From Holothuria scabra (taxonomy: Eukaryota; Echinodermata; Holothuroidea; Aspidochirotida; Holothuriidae): 64,000 bases of DNA. Shown here piece by piece: positions 12,425-23,809 of the stretch. The notes below the pieces were generated by a model. It was not told where the DNA came from. It ran no database searches and saw only the letters and a program-made list of their open reading frames with translations. The stretch lies in the NCBI GenBank assembly GCA_037179385.1, contig CM074184.1, positions 18,556,001 to 18,620,000 of the forward strand, written 5' to 3'. How positions within the stretch are numbered: position 1 is the first letter of the stretch; the number at the start of each line of letters is the position of its first letter. The translations under genes and the position numbers were made by a program.

Positions 12425-13882
12425 CGCTGCAAAGAGAGGTTTTACACAAAACCTTCAGTATCAAGAGAACAGAGACTGGTTGACTCTACAATCAGTTTGC
12501 ACTGCAAAAAATGAATTGAAACCACGCAGCCACTCCCCAATTCAGTAGCCACCCTACCCTTAGACCGTACCTGACCCATGCCTCTAAATCTCTAAACCTA
12601 AACACGCAAACAAACCTAACCATTTTTCTCATTGAATAGCAGAAAAGACTTAATACATTCCGATGAAATGATACTTTTGTAAGTTACCCTTAAAACTGAA
12701 AATAGACGATTTAGTAAAATCCACAAAGTAGCCGCATGGTAGTGTACGCTATCAATCCTTTTATTGAAAAGCTTGTGCTATAGGTGGGGATGTTCAGGTA
12801 GTTGGATTATCTGATACAGACTACATGTGCTGGAGAATTTGTGACAAAAATAATTTGAAAATGGTGATATAACTGATCGTATAGAGGGCTTTAAACATAC
12901 TTAGCCAGATTCAGGCCAATGAGGTCAGTGAATTTGAGTAGATTAAGAGATTCAAACAATAGGCTGGTATGATCATCTGATCATCGTACCCTGAAAGAGT
13001 AGTATGTCTAATAGTCCTTTTTGAAGATTCATCGGTTGATGTTAGTTCTTCTGACTGACCCTGACCAAACTATGTACAACAATTTGTAAGGTGAGGCTTT
13101 ATTAATGTTTTCAAAACTCTTAAGATCAACAGATACAGGTAAAATGTGTGTTTTGATAAGTTACGAGGTAATAGGTACTCATATCATACGTTAATGTACC
13201 TTCCGCTTTCCAAATATACGTCATTGTCAAGCCCTCAAATAATACTCCATTGAATTAGGGTTAGAGCTCTTACATCTAGTTTAATTGAGCTAGTAGTCAT
13301 TTTAATAACTAAGATATTCAGATTTGTTAGGGTAATCCACAAGAAAAGGCCCAAGTTTGAAATATGAAAGTAGTTCCATGGAGTTTTTTATTTAATATTT
13401 GCATAGTTCGCTATTTTAAATGAACCTAAGTCCTCTCTGTACAATGATATCAAAGATGCAGAAAGTCGAAAGTAAGGTCAGCTTTACGAATCGTTAGAAA
13501 TGAGATAACAAAGCTCGATTTTCCAAATGCTCGTTGATCTTTCGAAGATGTTCAAATGTCTGCCAATTTTTTTCTTTCATATACTAGGCAGACTTGGAAT
13601 AATAAGTCTAACCTCTGGATTTGCATGGATATGTTTTGTACATGGGAATTAGGATAGCAAATAACAAGGTTGCATGCATGGAGCGTTTAAACTCACAATT
13701 AACTTTCCGTATCATGAAGATGTCCAATATCAAAAAATAGCTCGCTATAGGCCATTTTTCAACAAAGATATGGCAGTAATGCTTGAAGTTAAACGCACTT
13801 CACGTCATATTGCAAGAGGAATATCCATCCTTCTAATTTCAATGGTGCCCTTTTCTTTATTATTTTACCTTTCTTGTAGACC
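12425..13882. other. Stretch without recognisable features
   Basis: No gene, RNA or delimited mobile element seen. The 89-residue open frame at 13674-13943 runs into the 5' end of the hAT-like element beginning at 13891 and shows no domain. Confidence 0.5.
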
Positions 13883-13890
13883 CCTTCCTC

Positions 13891-15091
13891 CATGGGCGTC
13901 GATTTGGGGAAGGACAGGAGGGTCATGTCACCTTAATTTTTGAGTGGAGGGAACACTAACGTAAAAGTTCCCCTCCCAACTTTTTGTGACCTGAAATTTA
14001 AAAGTTAGGTACTACCAAGAAGACTATACACGTAGGTTATGAGAGACGTCCTCTATTGATTAAAATCGATTTTCTGTATCAATAATTCCACATGCTTCCT
14101 TTACAAATTTCCCAAATTTCCCGCGCGCTTGCAGTCTCATTGATGTTTTTTTTTCACTTGCATATCAAACATATCCCTACTCACATTATTCATCGGTCTC
14201 TGTGATTATGTCGATGGTTCGTGTGCGTAGGGCAAAAGGTGTGGTTATGAGGGAGCACAATATTAAGGAACTTTAAGAAGAGGAATCGTCCCCTACTTAT
14301 GTTTTTATGTCATCTGTTCGACTATTTCGTATTTAGACCATTATCAGAGAAGTAAAATCACACTGACGTTTGCTAGATAAGACTTCAATCTGGAATTAGA
14401 GGTACACCTCCATCCTGTGTCTGCAGATAGAGTATGATGAGGTGTCGTTCGAAAGGACATATTTTAACGTTTTTGTACCTTACACAGGTGGGCCTTGTAT
14501 GCAACGGTGTCTCAGTAAAACCAGTGGGTAACACTCCCCATCCCAATCTGTGGTTTTCTCGCAGCAGATTGAAGTGTGTTGTTGATTAATTCATGGATTA
14601 TTTCCCAGTGGAGTAGCTACAGCCAACAGCGGGGCAGGAGCGGCTCTGAAAAATGAAGAATTCGGAAATTTGCCATTTGTGAAACCAGTCTACTTTGTGG
14701 TTTTGACAACTCATGATATTCCGAATTCTCTCCAATAAAAGCTCAATATCGTCATCATTTGTTTACGAGAGGCGAAATTTTTCAATTTGGTATTACACTT
14801 TTTCGAGCTCTGGAAGTGACAAATCGGAAATTTGCTATATGTGACACCAGATCATTAAGTGACACCCGTAACTACGAGTCTGTTTTCATATGTTCATTAT
14901 GTCCTGCTGGTCAGCTGGTAGAGTGGTGTTCATACTTAAAAAACTGAAAATATGGATGCTTGCGCCGCCCCTCTCCTTTCCCCAAAAATGTATAGCTGTT
15001 CATCACTGTAGACACCTTACCCGGACAGCAGAAAAATTTAGGCCAGATGTCTCCCCCCCCCTTTACTTTGAAAATCAAATCAACGCCCCTG
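13891..15091. mobile_element. Candidate hAT-like element E1
   Basis: The left end (catgggcgtcgattt) and right end (aaatcaacgcccctg) are inverted copies with two mismatches over 15 bp. The adjacent 8-mers, ccttcctc (13883-13890) and cctttctg (15092-15099), agree at 6 of 8 positions, as expected for an old target duplication. No transposase. C- and G-runs near the ends match the better-defined elements in this window. Confidence 0.5.
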
Positions 15092-15099
15092 CCTTTCTG

Positions 15100-16840
15100 C
15101 ATGAAGGCGTACGGATTTATGCAGTGTCGAGTGCGTATAAGTATGTGTCTGTGTGTGTGCTTTTCATTCTCACGATATAGCAATGATGGATAGTTTTCAT
15201 CCGTCTGCTCAAACGTATATATATTACATACGGTATTCAGGTAATCATCAGTAACCAACAGAGAGGGAAACATTTCTGTTGTAGTACGGTACTGTTCAAA
15301 GGTCATTTCATGAGTCAAGCACCGAAATCAGTGCAGACAGGATTGTGACATGGGGGATTTGGAGCACGACATGGGGGAAAGGTCTAAGGGGTGGGAGAAA
15401 AACGGATATTTTAGGTGTTTTCCCAAGGTTGTGTCGTGGGGGGGGGGGGGTTAACTCTTAATCTCCTCTGGCAGACAAGGTACAAAACATTTAATTTTAA
15501 AATTTACTCTTGTTACTGAAAGATATGAAGAACGTAGCCTATCCCTTCTTAACCTATCTTGTTCTTTATCTGGGGTGAACAAACGTTAATACGACAAAAA
15601 CATTGCAAACTGCTTTGTAACAAGATTGACAGAAACAGAAACATTGTGGTTACATACTTGAAGTGGAATCTCATTGAAAATCTTATGAATACGATATCTG
15701 GTGAAAGTGACTAGTATTTCAGATGCCATGTTAACGAGAGACATTTAAATTTGGAACTCTTTTCTTTAGTTTGTGGTCAAAGGTCTCTTGAGAGCAATTT
15801 TAGTTGAATTATTCATAATAACTCGTTAGCAGTGTAAAAGAAAAATGTACCCTTGAGGGATTCTATAACAGTATCATTAAGGTCCTCAACGTTTAATCAA
15901 ACTGAGTTCACAATTATTATGTTATGTTAGCAGTTAAAAATGAGCTTACTAAGACGGGTAGTCAATTTTGGGTGAAGGTCAAAATCAATTTTGACGTACA
16001 TCCAAGTAACATTATAGTTTGATCCATTTTGTTACAAAGGACCTTACAAAGGACCTTGAACTGGGGGTCCTCGTTCCGTTCTCAATTCCAGTACTGATAG
16101 CTGCTTTACACTGGCAGACTGAGTTTATAAAACGGATCTAGTCGGTGTTTGAAACAGACTTGAAACAGAGAGAGTTTAAAATAGGTTAGTCTTTATGTAA
16201 GGATTGATTGTATTTGGAAAAAGGTTTCACACTGTAACTTACAATATGAGAATGATATAATATTTACATAAAATTGAAGTCGTTTTAAACTACGTTTCAT
16301 ATTGATATCCGCATTTATATAGATTAAGGACAAACTGGGAATTCTTTGACCCTCGGACTCGATCCGTGGGTAGATCAAACCACAGAACGACTTAAGCACT
16401 TAAAGGTTTGGACTGTGTTGTTGTTTACTGTAAGATAAAATATACTTACATAAAAAGACACACTCAAACTCAGGACGTTTTACACTTAAACTTTCCGTTT
16501 CAAAAGTATATAGAAGTTCAGTATTCTATGAATTTAACAAAATTGTAGTCACAATAATCGGGGGTATCCAGGTGAAAAACCAGGTGCAATTTTTCAACCC
16601 TCCAACGTTTCTAGTTGTCTTTGACGTAACACAAATTTACTCATTTGACCATCTGAAAATATAATGTCGTCCTTCCTGAATCCATTTCGTTCCTCTCCTT
16701 CAGTACCTTACGTAACGTACATGTACATAAAGAGACCGCTAGTACATATATAAAGAGGCTCTCACTTGAAGTCTTAATAGGGCAGCCACGCCCACTGCTG
16801 TGACGTCAGCTAATTAGATGATGTTTTGCGGCTCAATTTT
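15100..16840. other. Stretch without recognisable features
   Basis: AT-rich non-coding sequence with one G12 run near 15439. No gene or delimited repeat supported. Confidence 0.5.
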
Positions 16841-16842
16841 GT

Positions 16843-16917
16843 AACTGGAAAAGGACAGTAGAGGTCCGAATTAAATCAATTGACTTAATTCGGACTTAGC
16901 ACGGCCATTTTCCAGTT
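16843..16917. repeat. Two-tier inverted repeat
   Basis: Outer arms of 10 bp (aactggaaaa at 16843-16852 and its complement at 16908-16917) enclose inner arms of 11 bp (gtccgaattaa at 16864-16874 and its complement at 16885-16895). Both pairs are perfect and concentric, so the segment could form a cruciform or an RNA hairpin. It abuts the start of SINE copy 2. Confidence 0.7.
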
Positions 16918-17045
16918 GTAGCCCACTGGCTAATTTTTCCTACTCTATTGCCTATGTTGGCTTATGCCGAGCACAAACCAGGTGTGCTTCGGTCTTTGGT
17001 ATGACACGACCCGACTCAATACTTCCCGGCTGCAAGTCGCTTGAA
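16915..17045 (-). mobile_element. tRNA-derived SINE, copy 2
   Basis: Shares the family blocks: plus strand gcccactggctaatttttcctact, then a GAGCACAA block, tctttggtatgac, and finally cttcccggctgcaagtcg from the tRNA-like head. The part carrying the A box is missing. Same orientation as copy 1. Confidence 0.65.
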
Positions 17046-17061
17046 TATATATGCGTTTAAT

Positions 17062-17091
17062 CAGGGAGTTGTCAGGCCTGATAACTCCCTG
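17062..17091. repeat. 30-bp near-perfect palindrome
   Basis: The 30 bases read the same on both strands except for one G/T pair per arm and leave no loop (arm cagggagttgtcagg). It lies 320 bp downstream of the LRR1 stop codon. It could be a terminator-like RNA hairpin in the 3' region or a transposon insertion relic; its function is unknown. Confidence 0.6.
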
Positions 17092-17413
17092 TTTTAATCA
17101 AGGAAAGCGTAATCCGTCAATATATAAAAAGTTCTCCGATCCGTGTTTTTACACTTTGACTTTGCATAAATAGTGTAATCTGGTTTCTGCTGTGTTCTGT
17201 TCTATATTTCTGTTAAGGAGCATTTGTGTCAACAGATTTTTTTATAAACTGATCCAATATAGGCCTAATACTCTATGCATAGAGATTATAACTCGTGTGA
17301 TGAATGTCATTATCTATGGTACATACCACACCAAAAGGAGCTAAGGTATTGTCGGTGCTTTAACTGATTTACATATATTACATATCGATTGATGCAACAC
17401 TTCAAAGTAATTT

Positions 17414-18755
17414 TTACTTCTTGTTCCGCCGAGAAGGTAGCAATTCGAAAACTGTTCTTAAAACCCACGTGACAAAAAGTAAGGTTAACATTATAGCGCA
17501 ATACAACATGAGTATGTACTGTCTTTGTTTTTTGTGTAAGAGGGCATCGTTGCAAACTTCTTTGAATGAATTTTCATGGTCGTTCACTCTTTTAGATTGG
17601 GTAAAGAGCATCTCGGTGCTAAGGTCAAGAGTTTTTGTAGTCCATAAGGTAGGAGCTGAAATCAACGCTCCCTCGTTAGGTATTTGTTCTGTGTCAGTTA
17701 CGTCGCAATCAATTGGTAAAGGATCTGTGATGGACAAGCGTCCTTCACACATCACTGGGCGTCTTGATTCATAATGTTCTCGCTCTGTGAACGATTTATT
17801 ATGGTACCACATCTGTATTAACTGAAAATTACAGTCACATATGAAGGTATTTCCCTCCAAGTAAAGTCGCTCCGTTTTTCCAAGGTAGGGAAGAATGTTA
17901 CTCGACTGATTCAGTTTGTTGTCTGAAATATCAAGCAACTGGTATGAGATATGTCCGATAGGTTCCGGAACAGATATTAAGTTATTACTGGCGAGTTGCA
18001 CTTCTCTCAAACTCCTCAAACCTAGAAACAATTTTGCTGGTATCCATTTCAACTTGTTATGGTTTAAGTGAATTTTTTGCAAGCTTGTGAGATAAAAAAA
18101 AATATCCTCGCTGAGTTGACGTAGCCTGTTGTTATTAAGGTAAATCGAATTCAGACTTCTTAGACCTTGAATTACTCGCAATGGTAAGGTCTGTATACGG
18201 TTGAAACTCAAGTAAAGAGTATTTACTCTATCAAGACCATAAAACGCATTTTTATGTATAAAATGCAATGCATTGTTGTTTAGAATTAGTCTCCTCAAAT
18301 TCTGTTCAATCCCAACAAAAGTTCCATTCTGGATATCAGTCAATTGATTATCTTGAAATAAAATATTTCTCAACAGTTTCAGGTGAATGAAAGATTCCGA
18401 ACCAATGACGGATACTTGATTTCTTGAAGCATCAAGTGTTTTTAAGTCGGTGTATCCGGCCAAAGACCCATTATCTATATGCCGTATACTATTTTCGTTA
18501 ATTTTCAACACCGTACTTTCTTCACAACCATATGGGAAGGGTACATGATGTAAACCCCTTCCTTCACAGTCGGCTATTTTAAACAATTCATCATAATCAC
18601 ATATTTCATGACAGTTTAAAAAAAACCGATGATGTTACGAGATTAGTGTCACTACTTTCGAGGGAAAGTGTTAATTCACCAGAGCTGATCAGTTCAAAGA
18701 ACAGTGCTACTTCAAACACAATGCACCACCCCCGGATACTGTGAGTCAAATCCAT
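17414..18755 (-). CDS. LRR1: leucine-rich-repeat membrane protein, frameshifted near N-terminus
   Basis: The main open frame (17414-18586) encodes LRRs, an LRRCT cap (C250, C252, C280, C294 counted from its TTG first codon) and a membrane helix at about 357-380 with a short basic tail. It has no ATG. In frame upstream lie the missing N-cap cysteines (N-C-H-E-I-C-D-Y-D-E), matching LRR2. A real ATG at 18753-18755, 12 nt after a splice acceptor (AG at 18768-18769), opens a frame with a hydrophobic signal-like segment. That frame stops after 49 codons because of a T8 run (A8 on the plus strand, 18618-18625). One T fewer would fuse both frames into about 446 residues. So this is either a sequencing/assembly error or a recent pseudogene. 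LRR ectodomains on a single helix usually serve recognition or adhesion at the cell surface; the ligand is unknown. No TIR or other signalling domain is seen. Confidence 0.85.
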
Positions 18756-18767
18756 GATCCTTTGGGT

Positions 18768-18783
18768 CTGTTAAATGAAAGAG
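18768..18783 (-). promoter_or_regulatory. 3' splice site of the LRR1 leader intron
   Basis: On the minus strand a CTCTTTCATTTAACAG acceptor sits 12 nt before the ATG at 18755, matching the layout of LRR2 and the TRIM gene. An upstream leader exon is implied but not located. Confidence 0.6.
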
Positions 18784-19381
18784 AAATATTTTACGAAATC
18801 AATTAATCATGGTCGTCAATCCCGGGGGAACAGGGGACATGAACCCACGTTTTGATCGAGGTTGATATCATCTAAAATGCCCCCCTCCTTTTCCAAAATG
18901 AAGCAAGATATAGGGCAATTAGACATCTAATCTAACACAAAGGTGTCGTACCCTGCAATGGCATACCATATTAATCTACAAATGTTTTACTCGTCACCTG
19001 CTTTGGCCAAAATCGAGGTTCTCAGTCACCCCACCAATGTCGGGGATACTTCCCCTTACACGGAAAATCTTAGTACCACCCCTGCCTTTATACACTTTAT
19101 AAAACTTTATGTCCCTACCATCTGACCATGGCCGAGAAACCGACCCTGAAACATCGCCCAGTTACTTCGTTTCCAATTATGCAGAAGAATTATGTTCTCT
19201 AAATCAAGACTGGCTTGTCGATAAAAGGTGAAAACAAAAAGTCGAACTTTCTTTTGCAACTATATGAATTTATATCCATGTGTCATGATTTACGTTTTCA
19301 GTATGGGACAGAGTATTGCAAGTAATGCTGACGTTAACATCGTTGATATTCGATACTAGTCATGGGTCCTTATACACAAAC

Positions 19382-19645
19382 CCGGACAGCAAGTGATGGT
19401 CTGATTTCAGTCGGCCATAACTGGGGCCCGTCACCTTGAAATCTTTCGATTTCCTTGCTTAGGCCTACCTCTATCATGGATGGTTGTGCACGAATTTGTG
19501 TTTCAAATTCTCCAATTTCACTAAATATGAGGATTTGAAATTCATGTAAACAATAAATAAAGACGATTTTAGGCTGATGGACCCCACTAATGGCGGCCTA
19601 CAGTCCTTAAAAACAAGCGCTAATCTGATTCGTCTATACCTTGAT
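19382..19645 (+). repeat. Interspersed repeat G, copy 2
   Basis: Second copy of the segment at 987-1255, same orientation, with small indels (for example an extra TAGGCCTA-like insertion near 19460). No terminal inverted repeats seen. Confidence 0.75.
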
Positions 19646-19699
19646 CTCTGAATACCCATTACTCAGCTAAGAGTCGAATGTTCTTAATCAGAATTAATC

Positions 19700-20608
19700 T
19701 CAGAAACACCGACATGCGGTGATCGGATGGTGCTATTGAAAAAAATCCTTAGGAAAACTAGCCTCCTTAAAATGATTGCAGTGTTTTCTCGTTTTTTCTC
19801 TTTATTCTTTTAAGGTAAGTTCCAGCTCATCCACCAAATTCTCTCATAATGCAGTTGTAATAATTTTGGTAGAATATAGTGGACTGACAGAGGAACTTCC
19901 AGAGAAACGCCGAACAATACCGGTGAAACTAACCTTGGTCCTTCCTTGAAATGAATCGCTTCGACGTAAAGGAAATAATAGCCGGATGGAACAATTACTG
20001 TTTTATGTCAGTATGTACGGCTTCAATAACACAGTGAATTTTATAAAGCTTGCAATTATACAATAGACTGAAAGAAATTGACACTCTAAAGATCCTTGTT
20101 ATAATAACCCTCATATGATACAAAAAGGAACAACATAAACTGACATATTTATGTATTTCTTACCTGTGTATATGCATTTTCTTTTAGTGTTGATAACGCA
20201 TTTTATTAAAGCCTTGATTGTTTTCTACATTGCCCAAAAGTTTAAAACTCAAAACTGCTTTTTGTCACACCATGCTTCCTGTAAGGTACTTATCTGTTTA
20301 TGTGAGTTATAGCCTAGTCCGACTTAAGTAAATGATCCTATTTTTCAATACCCTATTTTATTAGCACTGACATGAACATAAATTAAATCAAATCGTGTTC
20401 TATGGTTCTATGCACATTGCAACCCATTGTGTCAATAACTTGAAATACCCTTTAGCAAAATTTACTCAAAGCATATAGGCTATCTAGACTGTGAAGGTGA
20501 TAGGCTTTAAGTGTATATGTACAAAAATAGATAAAATGGAATACACATTCAGTTTATTGGCAGCATGTCTAAGGTTAGGCCTATTCAGACAAATCCAGAG
20601 AATATTGT
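19700..20608. other. Stretch without recognisable features
   Basis: AT-rich non-coding sequence between repeat G and hAT-like element E2. No gene supported. Confidence 0.5.
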
Positions 20609-20616
20609 ATACTGTC

Positions 20617-20987
20617 CAGGGGCGCAAATCTCTGTTTGAGAGTGGGGGGCGAAAATGCTTATGATGTGCCCCTAAGTATTAAACTGTGAACGCGTGGTGG
20701 GCACAGCGAGCGCGAAACCCCAAAGGGCCCCTGGTGGGATCCAGCGGCAAAGCCCCTGCGCGGGGGGGGGGGGGGTCTAGGGGGCGAAGCCCCGGAAGCT
20801 CTTGTGTTCTAGCATTTCCGAAGCTTCAGGAAAAACTGTCTCGGACGAAAAAACCGAAAAAGGGTGACCATATTTTTAAGTCTACTCAAATTTGGGGAGG
20901 GGGGGGGGCAAAATTACGATTTGGCCCCCCACTTTTTCACCTGAGGGACGAAGGCCCCCCTTGCCCCCCCCCGGATTTACGCCCCTG
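20617..20987. mobile_element. hAT-like MITE E2 with perfect 8-bp TSD
   Basis: A 371-bp element whose ends are inverted copies (caggggcgcaaatct / ggatttacgcccctg). It is flanked by an exact 8-bp duplication, ATACTGTC, at 20609-20616 and 20988-20995. The 8-bp target duplication and CAGGGGCG-type ends point to hAT transposition. The interior is rich in G- and C-runs and encodes no transposase, so it must have moved with enzyme supplied in trans. The intact duplication suggests a fairly recent insertion. Confidence 0.9.
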
Positions 20988-21658
20988 ATACTGTCGCACA
21001 AAGACTTTCGTCAACTCAGGTTCCTCGTCCCATTCTGTAAAAATCAAGGCTATCGGATCTTCTCGTCGTCCGTCAGTTTCATTCCCCCTCGTCGGCTAGA
21101 CCGCTTCAGGTTTAGTGGGCAAATCATTTGTCCCTTTGTTAGTCTTTTAGTAAATGCTTGAGTCCTCTGAGCCTCCATTTGAAGTGACTCCGTTTCAGGA
21201 ACTTAATTGTCAACATGGGACGGGCGATTTTCGGGGACTACATTTATTCAAAAGAGAACTACTGTGACGCCCCTCTCCAACCGACTGTTGGCGTTGCGCT
21301 GTAGTATACGCGCAACTAATTTTCAGCCCCTCCAATACAAAATTCTGGGTGCGATGTGAGTTGCAGTGTCTTTAAAACGTAAGTTTTGGGCTTCGATTGA
21401 AACCCAGAAATAATAAACTGTAGTTGGACTGAAGTACGATACACTACTCGCGTCTGGGGATGGTGAATTATTGCACATACGGAGTGTATATAATATTAAA
21501 CATGTGATTTTCCTGATAGAGGCGCACTGCCCGACAGTTAACTCAATAATGAGTACATTTTCTTGTACGCATAACCATGGAAGTACTTCCAAGGTATAAC
21601 AAAGTGGCCGGGATCTATGAAATTTTTTGCTAAACATGAAACTACATTTAATTTCCTA

Positions 21659-21960
21659 CTTTTTCTAAACTCCTCCAGACCCTCTGACAAATGGCCGTTC
21701 GGCGAAATCAAACTTTAAACTGCTTCCCGAAGAAGCTATTACGCCCACTGAAGGACAAACACTTGACCAACCTCACCTCCTTCGGAACCATTGATTTATA
21801 CAATACATATACAATTCCACATAATTTGTTTCGCAACTACAAAAATAAACCAAACCCTATTGAGGTACTACACTTGATCTTAGCCAAAAGGCCGAGAAGC
21901 CAATACAATGTAAGGATCATCTGGACATATCTGACACAAAATTTAGTTTAGATCATTTAG
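21659..21960. repeat. Repeat unit with embedded U2 snRNA fragment
   Basis: This ~300-bp unit is partly repeated in tandem at 21969-22110 (shared blocks ggccgttcggcgaaa, gaagctattacg, cccactgaaggacaa). A shorter relic begins with ttttctaaagtcctccccac at about 23053. The first unit contains the U2-derived stretch listed separately. It may be a composite SINE or a processed snRNA chimera. Confidence 0.6.
21866..21900 (-). ncRNA. U2 snRNA 5'-end fragment (retrocopy)
   Basis: The minus strand reads GCTTCTCGGCCTTTTGGCTA and continues without mismatch through the GTAGTA branch-site recognition segment, which is nucleotides 4-38 of the highly conserved U2 spliceosomal RNA. Sequence outside these 35 nt does not match U2. 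It is therefore a truncated copy embedded in a repeat, not a working U2 gene. Confidence 0.8.
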
Positions 21961-21968
21961 TTTCCTTC

Positions 21969-22110
21969 TTTTTCTAAAGTTCTCCCTACCCTCTGGCAAA
22001 GGGCCGTTCGGCGAAACCAAAAAAGAAACTACTTCCCAACGAAGCTATTACGTCCACTGAAGGACAACACATGACCAGCCTCACGCCCGTCGGGCCATTT
22101 TCATCATTTA
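21969..22110. repeat. Tandem partner of the 21.66-kb repeat unit
   Basis: Aligns with 21659-21800 at a spacing of 310 bp, sharing the ggccgttcggcgaaa and gaagctattacg blocks. It lacks the U2-derived segment. Confidence 0.6.
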
Positions 22111-22770
22111 GTTTCCCTCTGCTATAAATTAAGGAAAACCATGAGGAACCATGTCTTCTACTTACAATATCAGCAAATATCATGGCCGCTTACCCCTAAT
22201 CTGGGGCTGTGAAAAGTAATTTATCCCCGAATCCCTCACAATAGCTCATTGCGGGATCATTCCCCCAATGATAACATCTTCCAATTATAACACGAGTAAA
22301 TAAATTTCCCTGCACACTTCGTGACTCACAATTTATTTCATGACTAGAAACAGTGTAAAAGGTGGAGATGACTTCAGATAGCTTAAAAAATGGTTACGTT
22401 GCGAAAGATTCAAAAGGAAATGTCCAAACTACATTTCTCCAAACAGTCACAAAACATATAAAACCACCCGGTAAAAAAATATTGCACATGCATAGCTGGG
22501 TACGGGGCTCTTTACGTGCAAGTCTGCATGTAATGATAGTGAGATAATTTATCTTACCATGTCGACATCTTTTGCTTAGGAAGTCGACATGGTGAGATAA
22601 AAAACTTGAGCAAAGGTGAGCAAAACTGAAGGGTTTTGAACTTCTAGCTCGCCATTCAATCAAGCTGGGCTTTCAAATTGTACCACTTACAAAAAATATT
22701 TTGTCTTCACGTACACTGCCCAGACAGTTCATTCAGGTTCGCCTTTACCTCCATTATAAAAATTCTTTTT

Positions 22771-23492
22771 CAGTAGCGTAACCAGACCTGACTGCCAGGG
22801 GGCAATAGCATAGAGGTTTCCCAATTTTGTACTAGTTGAACTGTGTTAGTTTGTGGGTGTCTTAGGGCCTAAAGGGAAGTGTTGAGGGGGGGGGGGACAA
22901 TTTGGGACCACGCAAATCACCCTACCCCAGTGACCAAAGGTACATTTTTATGCTACATTTTATTTTTTTTTTTATTTGCTTCTTCTACGATGAAGTACAA
23001 CTATTTTTAAATAAATCTGATTAAATATTGGTGGCAAATCTGAGAATGATTGCTTTTCTAAAGTCCTCCCCACTGTCTGGCAAAGAGCAGGAGAGGAAAG
23101 TCTTTCCTCCGATTAAGTGGACCTCAGATATTATTTTGTTAACTTTAGGCGACGAAATGAATGTTCAAATATTTTTCTTAATTAATGTTCATATATTGAC
23201 CAAAACAGTGTGTCATGAATGCAGATCAATCTTGCTTTTGATGTTATAGTTGACTCACTTTCTTTCTTTCCTCATTTTTCTCTTTTTTTCCTTTCCCCTT
23301 CTTTTCCGTTTTCCGGCTTTTTTCTTATGCCTTTCTTTCCTTTCCTTTCCTTCCCCTCCTTTTGTCTTTTCCTTTCTCTTTTCCCTCTTTTCCTCTTTTC
23401 TTTTCTTTCCTTCCCTTCCCGTTTTTTCTTCCCTTCTCGTTTTTTGTGTCCGGGGGACAGTTTCCCCCCTGCCTCCGCTGGTTTCGCTACTG
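22771..23492. mobile_element. hAT-like element E3 with perfect 8-bp TSD
   Basis: A 722-bp element with inverted ends (cagtagcgtaaccag / ctggtttcgctactg) and exact flanking duplications TTCTTTTT at 22763-22770 and 23493-23500. No transposase is encoded. The right half is an uninterrupted pyrimidine-rich tract. The low-complexity duplication is a little weaker evidence than the others, but the inverted ends are clear. Confidence 0.85.
23255..23450 (+). repeat. Polypyrimidine tract
   Basis: About 195 bases, almost all C or T on the plus strand (runs of tttcc, ttccctt and so on), inside E3. The open frames over it, including a K/R/E-rich one on the minus strand, are low-complexity artefacts. Confidence 0.8.
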
Positions 23493-23501
23493 TTCTTTTT
23501 A

Positions 23502-23799
23502 CAGGCGGCCAATTCTCACCTCAAACTACAATTTTCATAGTAGGCTACAGAAATTTTTCAATTGGCATAGCTCTTTGATTGACAACGAGGTCAAAAATTC
23601 AAAGTCCTGTGGCTCATATGACAAAGCATGTATACTGTGCTGAGAGTGTTTTGATTACATACTTTTATCAACTTGCATATGCACCCTGAAGCAAGAAACT
23701 GAGATTGTGTTTGAATGAGGATGAGTTTTAGACAGTTGCTGGAGAGACTTCAGGGAGTAGGTTGAGATAAATTGGAACTGTTTTGGAAGGAGAGAATTA
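23502..23799 (-). mobile_element. MITE family F, copy in minus orientation
   Basis: Starts one base after the right target duplication of E3. The left end (ggccaattctcacctcaaac) and right end (gttttggaaggagaga) are degraded inverted copies of the family ends. The interior carries ctgagattgtgtttgaatgaggatga, the complement of the block seen at about 29830. No coding. Confidence 0.65.
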
Positions 23800-23809
23800 G
23801 TTCAATAAG

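Noticed and set aside
14911..15318. 135-codon minus-strand frame
   Set aside because: It crosses the right terminus of the hAT-like element E1 and shows no domain.
21866..21900. Functional U2 snRNA gene
   Set aside because: Only 35 nt of the 5' end match; Sm site and 3' stem-loops are absent.
23219..23643. Several overlapping frames rich in Phe/Ser/Pro or Lys/Arg/Glu
   Set aside because: Low-complexity translations of the polypyrimidine tract.
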